Part shown: one piece after another, positions 1-9,170 of the stretch
How the letters are laid out: each line of letters begins with the position of its first letter
Numbering within the stretch: the stretch's first letter is position 1
Assembly: GCF_007830615.1 (NCBI RefSeq)
Contig: NZ_VLLI01000008.1
Coordinates: forward strand, 248,001 to 312,000
Direction of reading: 5' to 3'
DNA: 64,000 bases
From: Mucilaginibacter frigoritolerans
GTDB lineage: Bacteria > Bacteroidota > Bacteroidia > Sphingobacteriales > Sphingobacteriaceae
Notes under the pieces: generated by a model
Databases searched by the model: none
Told to the model about the DNA's origin: nothing
Seen by the model: the letters and a program-made list of their open reading frames with translations, nothing else
Program-made: the position numbers and the translations under genes

Positions 1-2
1 AA

Positions 3-950
3 ACTGATCATGTTTCTTTCGGCTTCTTATCTACCACTATTTTTGGTACAGATTACCGTTATACAACAGGGTTGGGTTATTTCAGTAACCAGTTGCTTCA
101 GCACAATAACAAATATGGTTTTGACCCTGCCGAGATGTATGGTTTAATATACTTTCCTAAAATTGCGGATGGAATGCTTTTAAAAGTAGGTCGTTTCATT
201 TCTCCTGCTGATATCGAAGCACAATGGGCTACTGATAACTACCTGTATTCACACTCCTTAATGTTTACTGTTGACCCATATACCTTCACAGGTGTGCAAG
301 CAACTTTTAAATTGGGTTCATACTGGCAATTGGAAGTTGGTTTACATGGCGGTAATGATATGGCCCCTTGGAGTCAATCAGCCCAGCTTAATGGCTTGTT
401 AATGGCCCGTTGGGTATCACATGATAATGACGACTCAATTTATGGTGGTATAAACTCCTTAGGCAACGGCGACTATACTCGTGGCCATGACGACTTGCAA
501 ATGGTAGTTGCTACCTGGGGACACAAGTTTAACGAAACCTTCCACATGATGACCGAAGCTTATTATATGTGGCAATATCATGCCCTTACAGGTGGTACGG
601 TGATTAATGGCCCAGCGCAACCTTTCTTAACAGGTGTTGGTCCGGGTGTGCCTATCCCTGGCAGAGAAAATGCTATCGGTGCAGTAAACTATTTCCAGAT
701 TCTGGTATCTAAAAAAGATTATATCTCAATACGTAACGATGCTTTGGATGATCCTCAAGCTGGCCGTACAGGTTATGCAACCTGGTATTCAAGTCATACT
801 ATTGGTTTTGTACATTACTTTAATGATTATATCAGGATTCGTCCGGAAATCAGATATGAACGTGCTTATGCTGATGGCATAACCCCATATGATAATGGTA
901 CTAAAAAGGATCAGTATACAGCAGCTATGGACTTGATTGTACGCTTTTAA
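3..950 (+). CDS. Outer-membrane beta-barrel porin (OmpL/BBP2-like), 5' truncated by window edge
   Basis: The reading frame is open from the first bases of the window, so the N-terminus with any signal peptide is missing; the TTG at 72 is an internal codon. The protein is rich in aromatic residues, alternates polar and hydrophobic residues as beta-strands do, and ends in a strand with terminal Phe (LIVRF), as outer-membrane barrels do. The fragments GLIYFPKIADGMLLKVGRF and SIYGGINSLGNGDYTRGHDD resemble the OmpL-like beta-barrel porin-2 family. It lies upstream of a KdpD gene, so I infer that it belongs to a kdp potassium-uptake operon and may let ions cross the outer membrane. The family call is fairly sure; the ion role is inference. 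Confidence 0.75.
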   Translation, partial: TDHVSFGFLSTTIFGTDYRYTTGLGYFSNQLLQHNNKYGFDPAEMYGLIYFPKIADGMLLKVGRFISPADIEAQWATDNYLYSHSLMFTVDPYTFTGVQATFKLGSYWQLEVGLHGGNDMAPWSQSAQLNGLLMARWVSHDNDDSIYGGINSLGNGDYTRGHDDLQMVVATWGHKFNETFHMMTEAYYMWQYHALTGGTVINGPAQPFLTGVGPGVPIPGRENAIGAVNYFQILVSKKDYISIRNDALDDPQAGRTGYATWYSSHTIGFVHYFNDYIRIRPEIRYERAYADGITPYDNGTKKDQYTAAMDLIVRF

Positions 951-1014
951 TATCCAGAACGGTTGCTATGTTTGTGACCGTTTTACCAAATACATACATT
1001 AAATAATTAAAAAA

Positions 1015-1581
1015 ATGAAAACGTTTAAATTTCAAATGATTACGATCATCGTATTGACATTTGGATTGATTCAAACCTCAAATGCCCAGAAACAACAAAG
1101 TGGATTGTATTTAACATACAACGACTATGTAAATCATAAATTGAGTTACACTGCCGATAAAATCAAAAAAAATGAATTTATTGGCTCAAAGAACGTAACT
1201 GTTGTGGGCAATGGAAAAAAGACGGTTCTTGCAAAAGATCAGTTGTTCGGCTATCACGATGCTGATAATAAAGATTATCGCTTTCAGGATGGCAAAGCCT
1301 ACCAGATTGTGGATACTACTGGCTTCTATATTTACAGTTATGATAAATTGGTGCAACAAGGTAAGGGCCCTAAACCAACAAAGGTTTATTATTTCAGCAA
1401 AAAATCTGTTGATGCCATACAGCCTTTAACACCCGAAAACATAGCAGTAGCTTTTCCAAAAAACACTAAATTTAAAAATATGGTGGAGCTGGCGTCAAAG
1501 AGTGATATAAAGCTGGATGCTTATGATGCACAATCAAATGAATTCAAGATAAAAGAATTGTATTCAGAAAGTTTACAGTAA
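1015..1581 (+). CDS. Secreted protein of unknown function in the kdp locus
   Basis: The 188-residue protein starts with a classical signal peptide (residues 1-24, hydrophobic core ITIIVLTFGLIQT, cleavage after SNA before QK). The mature part is lysine- and tyrosine-rich with no cysteine and no motif I recognise. It begins 64 bases after the porin gene and precedes the KdpD gene in the same orientation, so it may be periplasmic and co-expressed with them. Function unknown. Confidence 0.7.
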   Translation: MKTFKFQMITIIVLTFGLIQTSNAQKQQSGLYLTYNDYVNHKLSYTADKIKKNEFIGSKNVTVVGNGKKTVLAKDQLFGYHDADNKDYRFQDGKAYQIVDTTGFYIYSYDKLVQQGKGPKPTKVYYFSKKSVDAIQPLTPENIAVAFPKNTKFKNMVELASKSDIKLDAYDAQSNEFKIKELYSESLQ

Positions 1582-1691
1582 TAAAAATATACAGGCAATG
1601 ATACAGTCTGTAAAGGTTAGCGCGGGCTACACGTTATAATTATTTATTGTTTGATAATTATAGGTTTGGTTTGATTGAGGTCCGCGTGAAA

Positions 1692-1715
1692 AAAGGGGGG
1701 TGTCGGCCCCCCTTT
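1692..1715. terminator. G/C hairpin between the secreted protein and KdpD genes
   Basis: The arms AAAGGGGGG and CCCCCCTTT enclose a six-base loop. On the plus strand only a short T run follows; on the minus strand six T follow. It could end the upstream transcript or attenuate reading into kdpD. Confidence 0.45.
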
Positions 1716-1816
1716 ATAAGGTTTAAGAGAATTAATTGATTGGCTGAATAATTAATTATGTTGATTAAATTTAAAACAGGAAGCATAAACAAAGTCGTCT
1801 GATCAAACAAGAGAAA

Positions 1817-2950
1817 ATGAACGAAGAGCAAAATAAGGAGCAATCTGTTGAGCACTTTCTTGATCTGATAAAGCGATCAAGGCGTGGTAAGTTTAAAATT
1901 TATATCGGCATGAGTGCCGGTGTGGGCAAAACATACCGTATGCTACTGGAAGCTCAAACGCTTATGCGCAATGGTATTGACGTAAAAATAGGTTACGTTG
2001 AAACGCATAACCGTAAAGAAACGGTAGCACAGCTGGAGGGCTTGCCACTTATTCCTCGGCGTAAACTTTTTTATAAAGGTAAAGAGCTGGAAGAAATGGA
2101 TCTGAACGCCATTATTAACCTCAGACCCGAAGTAGTAATAGTTGATGAGCTGGCACACTCCAATATTGAAGGCAGCAAAAACGAAAAGCGCTGGCAGGAT
2201 GTAATGGATATTTTAAATGCGGGTATCAATGTAATCAGCGCCATAAACATTCAGCACATTGAAAGCTTGAACGAAGAAGTTGAAAAAATTACCGGTACGG
2301 CTATCAATGAGCGCATCCCCGATAAGGTTTTGCAAATGGCTGATGAAGTGGTAAACATTGACCTTACTGCCGATGAGCTGATTGACCGCCTGAAAGAAGG
2401 TAAAATATACGACGAGAAAAAGGTTCCGCTGGCCTTAAATAACTTTTTCCAAACTGAAAGGATTTTACAGCTAAGAGAACTCGCCTTAAGGGAGGTTGCC
2501 CACCAGGTAGAGCGTAAAATAGATATAGAGGTGCCTAAAACCATCAAGCTGCGGCCGGAGTTGTTTTTGGCTTGTATCAGCACTAATGAAGCATCGGCCA
2601 AAATCATTATCCGGAAAACGGCCAGGCTGGCATCTTACTATCGCTCTAAATGGTATCTGCTTTATGTGCAAACATCTAACGAGAGCAGTGATAAAATAAA
2701 CCTGGCCTCGCAAAGGCATCTGATTAATAACATGAAACTGGCTACACAATTGGGAGGCGAAGTTTTAAAGGTGAAAAACGATAACATTGCGAAAACGATA
2801 TGGGAAACAGCCGAGAAATACGACATTACAACGATATGCCTTGGCAAACCTCATTTTAAGTTTTACCAGCTGGTTATGAAAACAGCTGTTTTTACCCAAT
2901 TGCTAAATAAAATGTCCCAAACACATATTGACCTTGTAATACTTTCATAA
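1817..2950 (+). CDS. kdpD: KdpD N-terminal sensor half (KdpD domain plus Usp domain), no kinase
   Basis: The 377-residue protein carries the KdpD signature: a Walker A motif GMSAGVGKT at residues 31-39 and a Walker B-like VVIVDELAHSN near residue 108. The last ~130 residues look like a universal-stress-protein domain. In E. coli these parts form the cytoplasmic N-terminus of one ~890-residue KdpD that senses K+ limitation; here the protein stops before the membrane and kinase parts. Its stop overlaps the start of the next gene (TAATG at 2948-2952), so the two are probably translated together and act as a two-piece sensor. Domain call is certain; the split function is inferred. Confidence 0.9.
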   Translation: MNEEQNKEQSVEHFLDLIKRSRRGKFKIYIGMSAGVGKTYRMLLEAQTLMRNGIDVKIGYVETHNRKETVAQLEGLPLIPRRKLFYKGKELEEMDLNAIINLRPEVVIVDELAHSNIEGSKNEKRWQDVMDILNAGINVISAINIQHIESLNEEVEKITGTAINERIPDKVLQMADEVVNIDLTADELIDRLKEGKIYDEKKVPLALNNFFQTERILQLRELALREVAHQVERKIDIEVPKTIKLRPELFLACISTNEASAKIIIRKTARLASYYRSKWYLLYVQTSNESSDKINLASQRHLINNMKLATQLGGEVLKVKNDNIAKTIWETAEKYDITTICLGKPHFKFYQLVMKTAVFTQLLNKMSQTHIDLVILS

Positions 2951-4671
2951 TGACTATTAAAAATAAACTACGTGCCGGATTTAGCTTTTTGTTTGTGCTG
3001 GCACTTATCAGCTGCGGTTTGTCGATTTATTTTTTGAGCCGCCTTTCTGCTGATGCCAAGGCTATACTGAAAGACAATTATAAATCTGTACAGTATGCAA
3101 AAAATATGGCTGTCGCTTTAGATGCAAATCCCAATTCTTTAAACGCGGCCCAAAATAAAACGATTGAAGATAACCTGGTAAAACAGGAACACAATATTAC
3201 CGAGCGTGGCGAAGGACAGCTTACGGGTTCGCTGCGTGTTAAATACGAAGAACTTAAGTTGTTGAACAATGATTCTGTTAAAGGCAATTTATTGCGAAAT
3301 GAAATAAGAGGCTTAATTTACAGTATTATGCAGGTAAATATGAGCGCCATTGAACTCAAGGATGCTACCGCAACAAAAACGGCTAATAATGCAACCTTAC
3401 TGGTAGCATTTGCGGCTACATTTCTGTTTCTGGTGGCATTTAGTTTTGTAGTTAATTTTCCGAGCTATATTGCCAACCCAATAAAGGAGTTAACGGAACG
3501 GATAAAAGAAGTATCTAATCGTAATTATCATCAGCAGCTTAATTTTAAATCGAACGATGAATTTGGCGAGTTGGGCGATGCCTTTAATACCATGACCCGC
3601 AAGCTGGATGAGTATGAACACAGCAATCTGGCCAGTATTTTATTTGAAAAAAAGCGTATAGAAACCATTATCAATTCGATGCATGATGCTATTTTGGGGA
3701 TTGATGAGAAATCATTCATCATTTTTGCCAATGAAGTAGCCTGCACACTTATCGGCATGCCTGAAAAAGATCTTACAGGCAGACTTGCTCCTGAGATTGC
3801 ATTAGAAAACGATTTGTTGCGCAATCTGTTGGTTAATGATCAAAATAAGATGAAAATTTATGCTGATAACCGCGAAAGTTATTACACCAAGGAAGTATTA
3901 TCCGTAACCAGCAAGGATAAAGTAATTGGAAGCGTTATCATCCTTAAAAATATAACCGAATTTCAGCAATTGGATGAAGCGAAAACTAATTTCATTGCCA
4001 CAATTTCACATGAATTAAAAACACCTATCTCATCTATAAAAATGAGTTTAAAGTTGCTGGAAGATAGCCGGATAGGTGCGGTAAATCCGGAGCAAAGGCA
4101 ATTACTGGAAAATATTGACGAAGATGCCCGAAGATTGCTTCAAATTACCGGCGAGTTATTGGACATGGCGCAGGTTGAAACGGGTAAACTACAGTTAAAC
4201 TTTGGAAGTACACATCCTAAAAATATTGTTGATTATGCTGTAAAAGCACTAAAAACTACAGCCGATCAAAAACAGGTTGCCATCAATATAAAATGTGATG
4301 AAAATTTGCCTGATGTACAAGCCGACCTGGATAAAACTACCTGGGTGCTTATTAATCTGTTATCAAATGCTATTAAATATAGTCATGAAAAATCAGCAGT
4401 TGATTTGATTGTAAAAAAGTACAAAGCTGATGAAATAGAATTTTCGGTGCAGGATCATGGTCGTGGTATTGATCAGAAATACTTATCACGCATATTTGAG
4501 CGGTATTTTAAAGTGCCTGGTGCATCAACAGAACAAACCGGTACAGGTTTGGGCCTTGCTATAGCTAAAGATTTTATTGAAGCGCAGGCCGGCAAAATAG
4601 GAGTAGAGAGTGAATTGGGCGAAGGTAGCCGCTTTTATTTTACTCTGAAGAAGTATGGAAATGGATTATAG
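2950..4671 (+). CDS. Membrane sensor histidine kinase (HAMP-PAS-HisKA-HATPase), partner of split KdpD
   Basis: The 573-residue protein has two membrane segments (about residues 9-29 and 147-170) around a ~115-residue periplasmic loop, then HAMP, a PAS domain (about 230-340), a HisKA domain with phospho-acceptor His354 in ISHELKTP, and an ATPase domain with N box (LINLLSNAIKYS), DHGRGI and GTGLGLAIAK. It overlaps the KdpD-like gene by one base and so probably supplies its kinase activity. Unlike E. coli KdpD it has two rather than four membrane helices plus a periplasmic sensor. No response regulator follows; a KdpE partner must lie outside the window. Confidence 0.9.
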   Translation: MTIKNKLRAGFSFLFVLALISCGLSIYFLSRLSADAKAILKDNYKSVQYAKNMAVALDANPNSLNAAQNKTIEDNLVKQEHNITERGEGQLTGSLRVKYEELKLLNNDSVKGNLLRNEIRGLIYSIMQVNMSAIELKDATATKTANNATLLVAFAATFLFLVAFSFVVNFPSYIANPIKELTERIKEVSNRNYHQQLNFKSNDEFGELGDAFNTMTRKLDEYEHSNLASILFEKKRIETIINSMHDAILGIDEKSFIIFANEVACTLIGMPEKDLTGRLAPEIALENDLLRNLLVNDQNKMKIYADNRESYYTKEVLSVTSKDKVIGSVIILKNITEFQQLDEAKTNFIATISHELKTPISSIKMSLKLLEDSRIGAVNPEQRQLLENIDEDARRLLQITGELLDMAQVETGKLQLNFGSTHPKNIVDYAVKALKTTADQKQVAINIKCDENLPDVQADLDKTTWVLINLLSNAIKYSHEKSAVDLIVKKYKADEIEFSVQDHGRGIDQKYLSRIFERYFKVPGASTEQTGTGLGLAIAKDFIEAQAGKIGVESELGEGSRFYFTLKKYGNGL

Positions 4672-4797
4672 AAAGGCATTACCTTGGGCTGCAGCATTTA
4701 AACAATCTGGAAATATTTTGGTTGCTTTATTTAAGAATACCGAAAATTATAAAAAGAATTAATAAAATTGCCCTCATAATATGCTGAACCCAATTTT

Positions 4798-5316
4798 ATG
4801 AGAATCCTTTTATTTTTATTTGCTGCAACTTTGCTTTGTAATAATGTGAAAGCTCAAGCCACGCCAGATAGTACGGTAAAGCATTCGCCATTAAAAACAT
4901 TAAGTGATGCACAGTATAATGCCTTACTTAATGGAGATGATTTATATAATATGGATTTAGCAGCTACGTTAAATAATTATCCATTGCCCGAAAAAGCAAT
5001 AAAATATAAACATGAACTCGATTTGAGCCCCATACAGGTAAATAAGTTAACAGCTATTAATAAAGAATTTCATCGCAAAAAATTGGAAATGGGTTTAACC
5101 ATCATCAATAATGAAAGAACTTTGGATAGCTTGTTTCGGTATCATTTGCTTAATAATGGCACGCTGATATTTTATACCAATCGTTATGGATTGTATCAGG
5201 GCGAGCTTAGAAATACTATTTTGCAAGCCTGTTTAGCTACGCGGGTGTTGCTTTCACAACAGCAAATAAACAAGCTCGCAGCCTTGCAAAAAGCAGATAG
5301 AAGAAATGCCGATTGA
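4798..5316 (+). CDS. Small secreted protein, possibly Spy/LTxxQ-like
   Basis: The 172-residue protein has a signal peptide (residues 1-20, ending KAQA). The mature part is helical and charged, with LSPIQVNKL near residue 79 and LSQQQINKL near residue 156, reminiscent of the paired LTxxQ motifs of periplasmic Spy/CpxP chaperones. The match is loose and the family call is tentative. It stands alone between the kinase gene and accA. Confidence 0.6.
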   Translation: MRILLFLFAATLLCNNVKAQATPDSTVKHSPLKTLSDAQYNALLNGDDLYNMDLAATLNNYPLPEKAIKYKHELDLSPIQVNKLTAINKEFHRKKLEMGLTIINNERTLDSLFRYHLLNNGTLIFYTNRYGLYQGELRNTILQACLATRVLLSQQQINKLAALQKADRRNAD

Positions 5317-5349
5317 TTTATTTAATTTAGCGGCCCAATAATTTAGTTT

Positions 5350-6306
5350 ATGAAGATCACTTTTGATTTTGAAAAACCACTGGCCGACCTGCAATTGCAG
5401 ATCGAAAAAGTGAAGCAAGTTGAAGACAAAAACAAGCTGGACATGTCTGCAACCATTACCGAACTGGAAAATAGGTTAGAGACAACAAAACACGAAATAT
5501 ACGCTAACCTTACCGGCTGGCAAAAAGTACAGATAGCACGTCACCCTGAAAGGCCATATACTTTGCAGTATATTGAACTGATGTGTGATGATTTTATTGA
5601 ATTGCACGGTGATCGTACGGTTGGCGATGATAAAGCAATAGTAGGAGGTTTTGGGACTATAAACGGGCAAACTGCTATGTTTATAGGCCACCAAAAAGGC
5701 AAAAATACCAAAGAACGTCAGTATCGTAACTTTGGTATGCCCAACCCTGAGGGATACCGGAAAGCTTTAAGGCTGATGAAAATGGCTGAAAAGTTTAACA
5801 AGCCGGTTATTACTTTAATTGATACTCCTGGGGCATTCCCGGGGCTGGAAGCTGAAGAACGCGGACAAGGCGAGGCTATAGCCCGCAATTTGCTCGAAAT
5901 GTCAATACTGAGAGTTCCGGTAATTTGTGTAATTATAGGTGAAGGTGCTTCGGGCGGTGCATTAGGTATTGCCATTGGTGATAAGGTAATGATGCTTGAA
6001 AATTCATGGTATTCGGTAATCTCTCCAGAAAACTGTTCAACTATTTTATTTAAAACCTGGGAGCAAAAAGAACGCGCTGCAGAAATGCTGAAGCTAACTT
6101 CAACTGATATGCTGAAGAACAAGCTGATTGACGGCGTAATAAAAGAGCCACTTGGTGGGGCTCATCAGGATCCAGTAGCGATGGCTGCAACGCTAAAAAA
6201 ACAATTGTTAAAAGACTTAAAACAACTTAAAGAGCGCAATATTGATGAATTGGTTGCTGAAAGAATTGATAAATTCTGCTCAATGGGTGTAGTTATTGAG
6301 GACTAA
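5350..6306 (+). CDS. accA: Acetyl-CoA carboxylase carboxyltransferase subunit alpha
   Basis: At 318 residues it has the full length of AccA. It contains the conserved blocks [39 protein letters not shown] [32 protein letters not shown] and [11 protein letters not shown] that form the carboxyltransferase fold and oxyanion hole. It acts in the cytoplasm with AccD to move the carboxyl group from biotin-BCCP to acetyl-CoA, the first step of fatty-acid synthesis. accD is not adjacent, as is usual. The ATG at 5350 directly precedes the conserved N-terminal helix. Confidence 0.97.
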   Translation: MKITFDFEKPLADLQLQIEKVKQVEDKNKLDMSATITELENRLETTKHEIYANLTGWQKVQIARHPERPYTLQYIELMCDDFIELHGDRTVGDDKAIVGGFGTINGQTAMFIGHQKGKNTKERQYRNFGMPNPEGYRKALRLMKMAEKFNKPVITLIDTPGAFPGLEAEERGQGEAIARNLLEMSILRVPVICVIIGEGASGGALGIAIGDKVMMLENSWYSVISPENCSTILFKTWEQKERAAEMLKLTSTDMLKNKLIDGVIKEPLGGAHQDPVAMAATLKKQLLKDLKQLKERNIDELVAERIDKFCSMGVVIED

Positions 6307-6339
6307 GAAAAGTCTTTTTAATATTTTTTCAAAAACCTT

Positions 6340-6368
6340 TTGATAACAAAAAAAACGTCCTATATTTG
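6340..6368 (+). promoter_or_regulatory. Bacteroidota-type promoter for tRNA-Gln
   Basis: TTG at 6340-6342, an 18-base spacer and TATATTTG at 6361-6368 match the -33/-7 consensus of Bacteroidota sigma-A (TTG, TAnnTTTG). Transcription should start near 6375, about 30 bases before the tRNA. Confidence 0.75.
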
Positions 6369-6405
6369 CATTCCTTTTTGGAGAGGATAACAATCCTAAG
6401 GAGAT

Positions 6406-6476
6406 TGCCTGATAGTATAATGGTAGTACGACGGTTTTTGGTACCGTTTGTCTAGGTTCGAATCCTGGTCGGGCAA
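6406..6476 (+). tRNA. tRNA-Gln (anticodon TTG)
   Basis: A full cloverleaf can be drawn. The acceptor stem TGCCTGA/TCGGGCA (with one G-U pair) is closed by discriminator A6476; the anticodon stem ACGGT/ACCGT (6431-6447) holds anticodon TTG at 6438-6440; the T-arm has GGTTCGAATCC. CCA is not encoded (ACAA follows), so it must be added after transcription. Confidence 0.96.
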
Positions 6477-6482
6477 CAAGTT

Positions 6483-6630
6483 GATATTTCGGATTTCGAA
6501 TGTTCAATTTCGGATTTATTCCGAATGAACGATTGAAATCCGAATTGTTTTTTAATAACTGGCCATCGGGATATTCAGATCAGGGTAAATAAAAATCCGA
6601 AATTGAAAATCCGAAATCCGAAATCGAAAA
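6483..6630. repeat. A/T-rich repeat built from TTCGGATTTC-like units
   Basis: The gap between tRNA-Gln and prs holds several copies of TTCGGATTTC/GAAATCCGAA in both orientations. Units at the left (from 6487) face complementary units near 6595-6628, so the whole gap can fold back. Related units occur near 20717 and 41204. No gene is seen here. Confidence 0.6.
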
Positions 6631-7575
6631 ATGCCTTTACAGTTTAACCCGGTTAAATTATTTGCGGGCTCCGGTACCCAGGTACTGGCAGCAAATATCG
6701 CTGCGTCTTACGGTCGGGATCTGGGCGATGTCGCTATATCGCGTTTCAGCGATGGTGAATTTCAACCTCACTTTAATGAATCTGTACGTGGCTGCGATGT
6801 GTTTTTAATTCAATCAACTTGTCCGCCTACTGATAACCTGATGGAACTACTGATGATGACTGATGCCGCCCGCCGTGCATCTGCGCATTATGTAACCGCA
6901 GTTATTCCGTATTTCGGTCTGGCTCGTCAGGATAGAAAAGATAAACCGCGTGTAGCCATTGGTGCAAAACTGGTTGCTAACTTATTAGTAGCTGCCGGCA
7001 TTAATCGCATCATGACAATGGATCTGCACGCAGCACAGATACAAGGCTTTTTCGATATCCCGGTTGATCACCTGGATGCATCTATCATTTTTGTTCCTTA
7101 TATCAAAAGCCTTGGATTAAAAAACTTAACCATTGCTTCGCCTGATATGGGTGGTTCTTACAGGGCGCGTACCTTTGCCAAGTTCTTCAATGCAGAAGTG
7201 GTAATTTGTGATAAACGCCGTAAACGTGCTAATGAAATTGAGGCGATGACCTTAATAGGTGATGTTACAGGTCAAGACATTGTGCTGATTGATGATATTT
7301 GCGATACTGCAGGTACTTTATCAAAAGCAGCCGGATTAATAATGGAACGTGGCGCGAGTAGTGTACGTGCAGTTTGTACGCATCCTGTTTTATCAGGTAA
7401 GGCCTATGAAACCATTGAAAATTCAGTATTGACCGAATTGATTGTTACTGATACTATACCGCTTAAATATCAAAGTAGTAAAATAAGAGTGTTGAGTACT
7501 GCCAACTTGTTTGCCAGTGCAATAATGAACGTAAATGAGCATGGCTCTATCAGCCAGCTGTTTCGTGTAGACTGA
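6631..7575 (+). CDS. prs: Ribose-phosphate pyrophosphokinase (PRPP synthetase)
   Basis: This 314-residue class I PRPP synthetase makes phosphoribosyl pyrophosphate from ribose 5-phosphate and ATP for purine, pyrimidine, histidine and tryptophan synthesis. It shows KLFAGSGTQ near the start, RFSDGEFQP, the ATP-binding PYFGLARQDRK block, the metal-binding MDLHAAQIQGFF, and the PRPP-binding loop DDICDTAGT near residue 220. The length is normal and the start is the only sensible one. It is probably transcribed toward rplY. Confidence 0.97.
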   Translation: MPLQFNPVKLFAGSGTQVLAANIAASYGRDLGDVAISRFSDGEFQPHFNESVRGCDVFLIQSTCPPTDNLMELLMMTDAARRASAHYVTAVIPYFGLARQDRKDKPRVAIGAKLVANLLVAAGINRIMTMDLHAAQIQGFFDIPVDHLDASIIFVPYIKSLGLKNLTIASPDMGGSYRARTFAKFFNAEVVICDKRRKRANEIEAMTLIGDVTGQDIVLIDDICDTAGTLSKAAGLIMERGASSVRAVCTHPVLSGKAYETIENSVLTELIVTDTIPLKYQSSKIRVLSTANLFASAIMNVNEHGSISQLFRVD

Positions 7576-7576
7576 G

Positions 7577-7672
7577 AAGTCTATAGTTTATGAGCGATAT
7601 CCATAAACGAATTTGAAAAGAATATAATAAAGTAATATATACACAATGCTATGGTCTATGGGCTATAGACTT
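7577..7672. repeat. Inverted repeat in the prs-rplY gap
   Basis: AAGTCTATAG at 7577-7586 is matched by CTATAGACTT at 7663-7672, with further partly complementary sequence inside. It is one of several unrelated palindromic repeats filling gene gaps in this window. It could form a long hairpin in the prs-rplY transcript. Confidence 0.55.
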
Positions 7673-7689
7673 AAAATTAAAACAAATAA

Positions 7690-8274
7690 ATGAAATCAAT
7701 TGCTATTAGCGGTTCTCCAAGAGAGAACGTAGGGAAAAGAGACGCTAAAGAACTGCGTTACCAGGCTCAAGTGCCGGCAGTACTTTACGGTGGGGCTACT
7801 CAAACCCACTTTTCAGTGTCCGCAGCTGATTTGAAAGCCGTTGTTTATACTCCGGTTGTTCATTTCATCGACTTAGAAATAGCTGGTGTAAAATCACAGG
7901 CTATCATTAAAGATCTTCAGTTCCACCCGTTAACTGAACAAATTATTCACGTTGACTTTTTATTGTTAGACGAGAAAAAACCGATCACTATTGAGATCCC
8001 TGTTAAATTAACCGGAACTTCTCCAGGTGTTAAAACTGGTGGTAAACTGGTTCAGAAATTAAGAAAATTACGTATCAAAGCACTTCCTAAAGATCATTTG
8101 GATGCTATTGAAGTAAGCATCGAAACTTTAGAAGTTGGTAAATCAGTTAAAGTTGGCGACCTTAAAATTGGAAAATTAACTATTACCAATGCTAAAGAAG
8201 ATACTATTGTATCTGTAACCACCTCACGTGCGTTACGTCAAGCTGAACAGGAAGCTGCTCAAGGTAAAAAATAA
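7690..8274 (+). CDS. rplY: 50S ribosomal protein L25 (long, CTC type)
   Basis: The 194-residue protein is the long L25/CTC form: an N-terminal 5S-rRNA-binding barrel (about 1-92, with RELRYQAQVPAVLYGG) and a C-terminal beta domain (IPVKLTGTSPGVKTGGKL). E. coli L25 has only the first domain (94 residues). The order prs-rplY-pth is widely conserved and supports the call. A terminator hairpin follows at 8310. Confidence 0.95.
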   Translation: MKSIAISGSPRENVGKRDAKELRYQAQVPAVLYGGATQTHFSVSAADLKAVVYTPVVHFIDLEIAGVKSQAIIKDLQFHPLTEQIIHVDFLLLDEKKPITIEIPVKLTGTSPGVKTGGKLVQKLRKLRIKALPKDHLDAIEVSIETLEVGKSVKVGDLKIGKLTITNAKEDTIVSVTTSRALRQAEQEAAQGKK

Positions 8275-8309
8275 CCCCCTAACCCCCTGAAGGGGGAATT
8301 GGAGGAATT

Positions 8310-8343
8310 AAAAAGCGATAAGTTTATACTTATCGCTTTTTTT
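8310..8343 (+). terminator. Intrinsic terminator after rplY
   Basis: The nine-pair stem GCGATAAGT/ACTTATCGC (8315-8336) with a TTAT loop is flanked by five A on the left and seven T on the right, so it can terminate in both directions. Confidence 0.85.
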
Positions 8344-8378
8344 GGGTATTTTGAAAAAATAAAAATTAATAAGTGCCT

Positions 8379-8409
8379 AATAGCGATGGGTTTAAAACCC
8401 ATCGCTATT
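8379..8409. repeat. Near-perfect palindrome upstream of pth
   Basis: The 15-base arms starting AATAGCGATGGG are separated by a single A. It sits inside the 8275-8447 module. It looks like a dispersed repeat; it could also occlude or shape the pth leader. Confidence 0.65.
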
Positions 8410-8447
8410 GGTAAATCAAAAATTCCCCCTTCAGGGGGCTAGGGGGT

Positions 8448-9008
8448 ATGAAATATCTGATAGTTGGATTAGGAAACATTGGTCCCGAATATGCTGATAC
8501 CCGGCATAACATCGGTTTTATGATTCTTGATGAAATGGCCAAACAGGAATCGGTAAAGTTTTATAATATGCGTCTTGCTTATTATACCGAGGTGAATTAT
8601 AAAGCCCGTACCCTTTATTTGATTAAGCCAACTACTTTTATGAATTTGAGTGGTAAAGCACTTAACCACTGGATGAAGGAATTAAAGATTCCGATTGAAA
8701 ATGTGCTTGTTTTGGTTGATGATATTGCACTGCCATTTGGAACACTACGCCTTAAACCTAAAGGAAGTGCCGCCGGGCATAACGGTTTAAAACATATTGA
8801 AGCTACCCTTGGCCATAATAACTATGCCCGCTTACGTTTTGGGGTGAGCGATAATTTCCCCAAAGGCCGCCAGGTTGATTATGTGCTGGATGGCTTTGAT
8901 AAAGAAGAACTCCCCGAATTACCTGCTTTAATTGATCGCTCTATCGAAATGATAAAAAGCTTTGCAACCATTGGAGTTGAGCTTACCATGACCAAGTATA
9001 ACCGCTAG
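8448..9008 (+). CDS. pth: Peptidyl-tRNA hydrolase
   Basis: This 186-residue enzyme frees tRNA from stalled peptidyl-tRNA. The catalytic set is intact: Asn10, His20 (in DTRHNIGF), Asn66 (FMNLSG), Asp91/92 (VLVDDI) and Asn112 (HNGLKHIE). The ATG directly follows the palindromic module, so AGGGGGT of the repeat takes the place of the ribosome-binding region. It lies downstream of rplY, as in many bacteria, though a terminator separates them. Confidence 0.97.
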   Translation: MKYLIVGLGNIGPEYADTRHNIGFMILDEMAKQESVKFYNMRLAYYTEVNYKARTLYLIKPTTFMNLSGKALNHWMKELKIPIENVLVLVDDIALPFGTLRLKPKGSAAGHNGLKHIEATLGHNNYARLRFGVSDNFPKGRQVDYVLDGFDKEELPELPALIDRSIEMIKSFATIGVELTMTKYNR

Positions 9009-9170
9009 CTAATAACCTCAAATTAACAATTTTATAACCTTTTTGGGCATTTTTATTCGCCTTTTGTAATATGTATGTTACAATAACTAATATTTTAGTT
9101 AAAAAACGTTAAAAGTTTCGTTTACTGTAACGCTTTGCTAATTTTTGTGTCTATAACCCTGAATAAAATC

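Larger units (their letters stand above)
8275..8447. repeat. Palindromic module bounded by a 26-base inverted repeat between rplY and pth
   Basis: CCCCCTAACCCCCTGAAGG begins a 26-base arm at 8275-8300; its inverted copy lies at 8421-8446 with one mismatch. Each arm is itself a small palindrome (CCCCCTGAAGGGGG). The left arm starts at the base after the rplY stop and the right arm ends one base before the pth ATG, so the module fills the gap exactly. A terminator and a second palindrome lie inside it. Confidence 0.8.

Noticed and set aside
4661..4762. 33-residue frame overlapping the end of the histidine kinase gene (MDYRKALPWAAAF...)
   Set aside because: It has no signal or recognisable motif, starts inside the kinase frame and has no terminator or neighbour that supports it.
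9135..9170. TTG start upstream of receptor copy 1
   Set aside because: It would put 12 residues before a perfect signal peptide that starts with the ATG at 9171.
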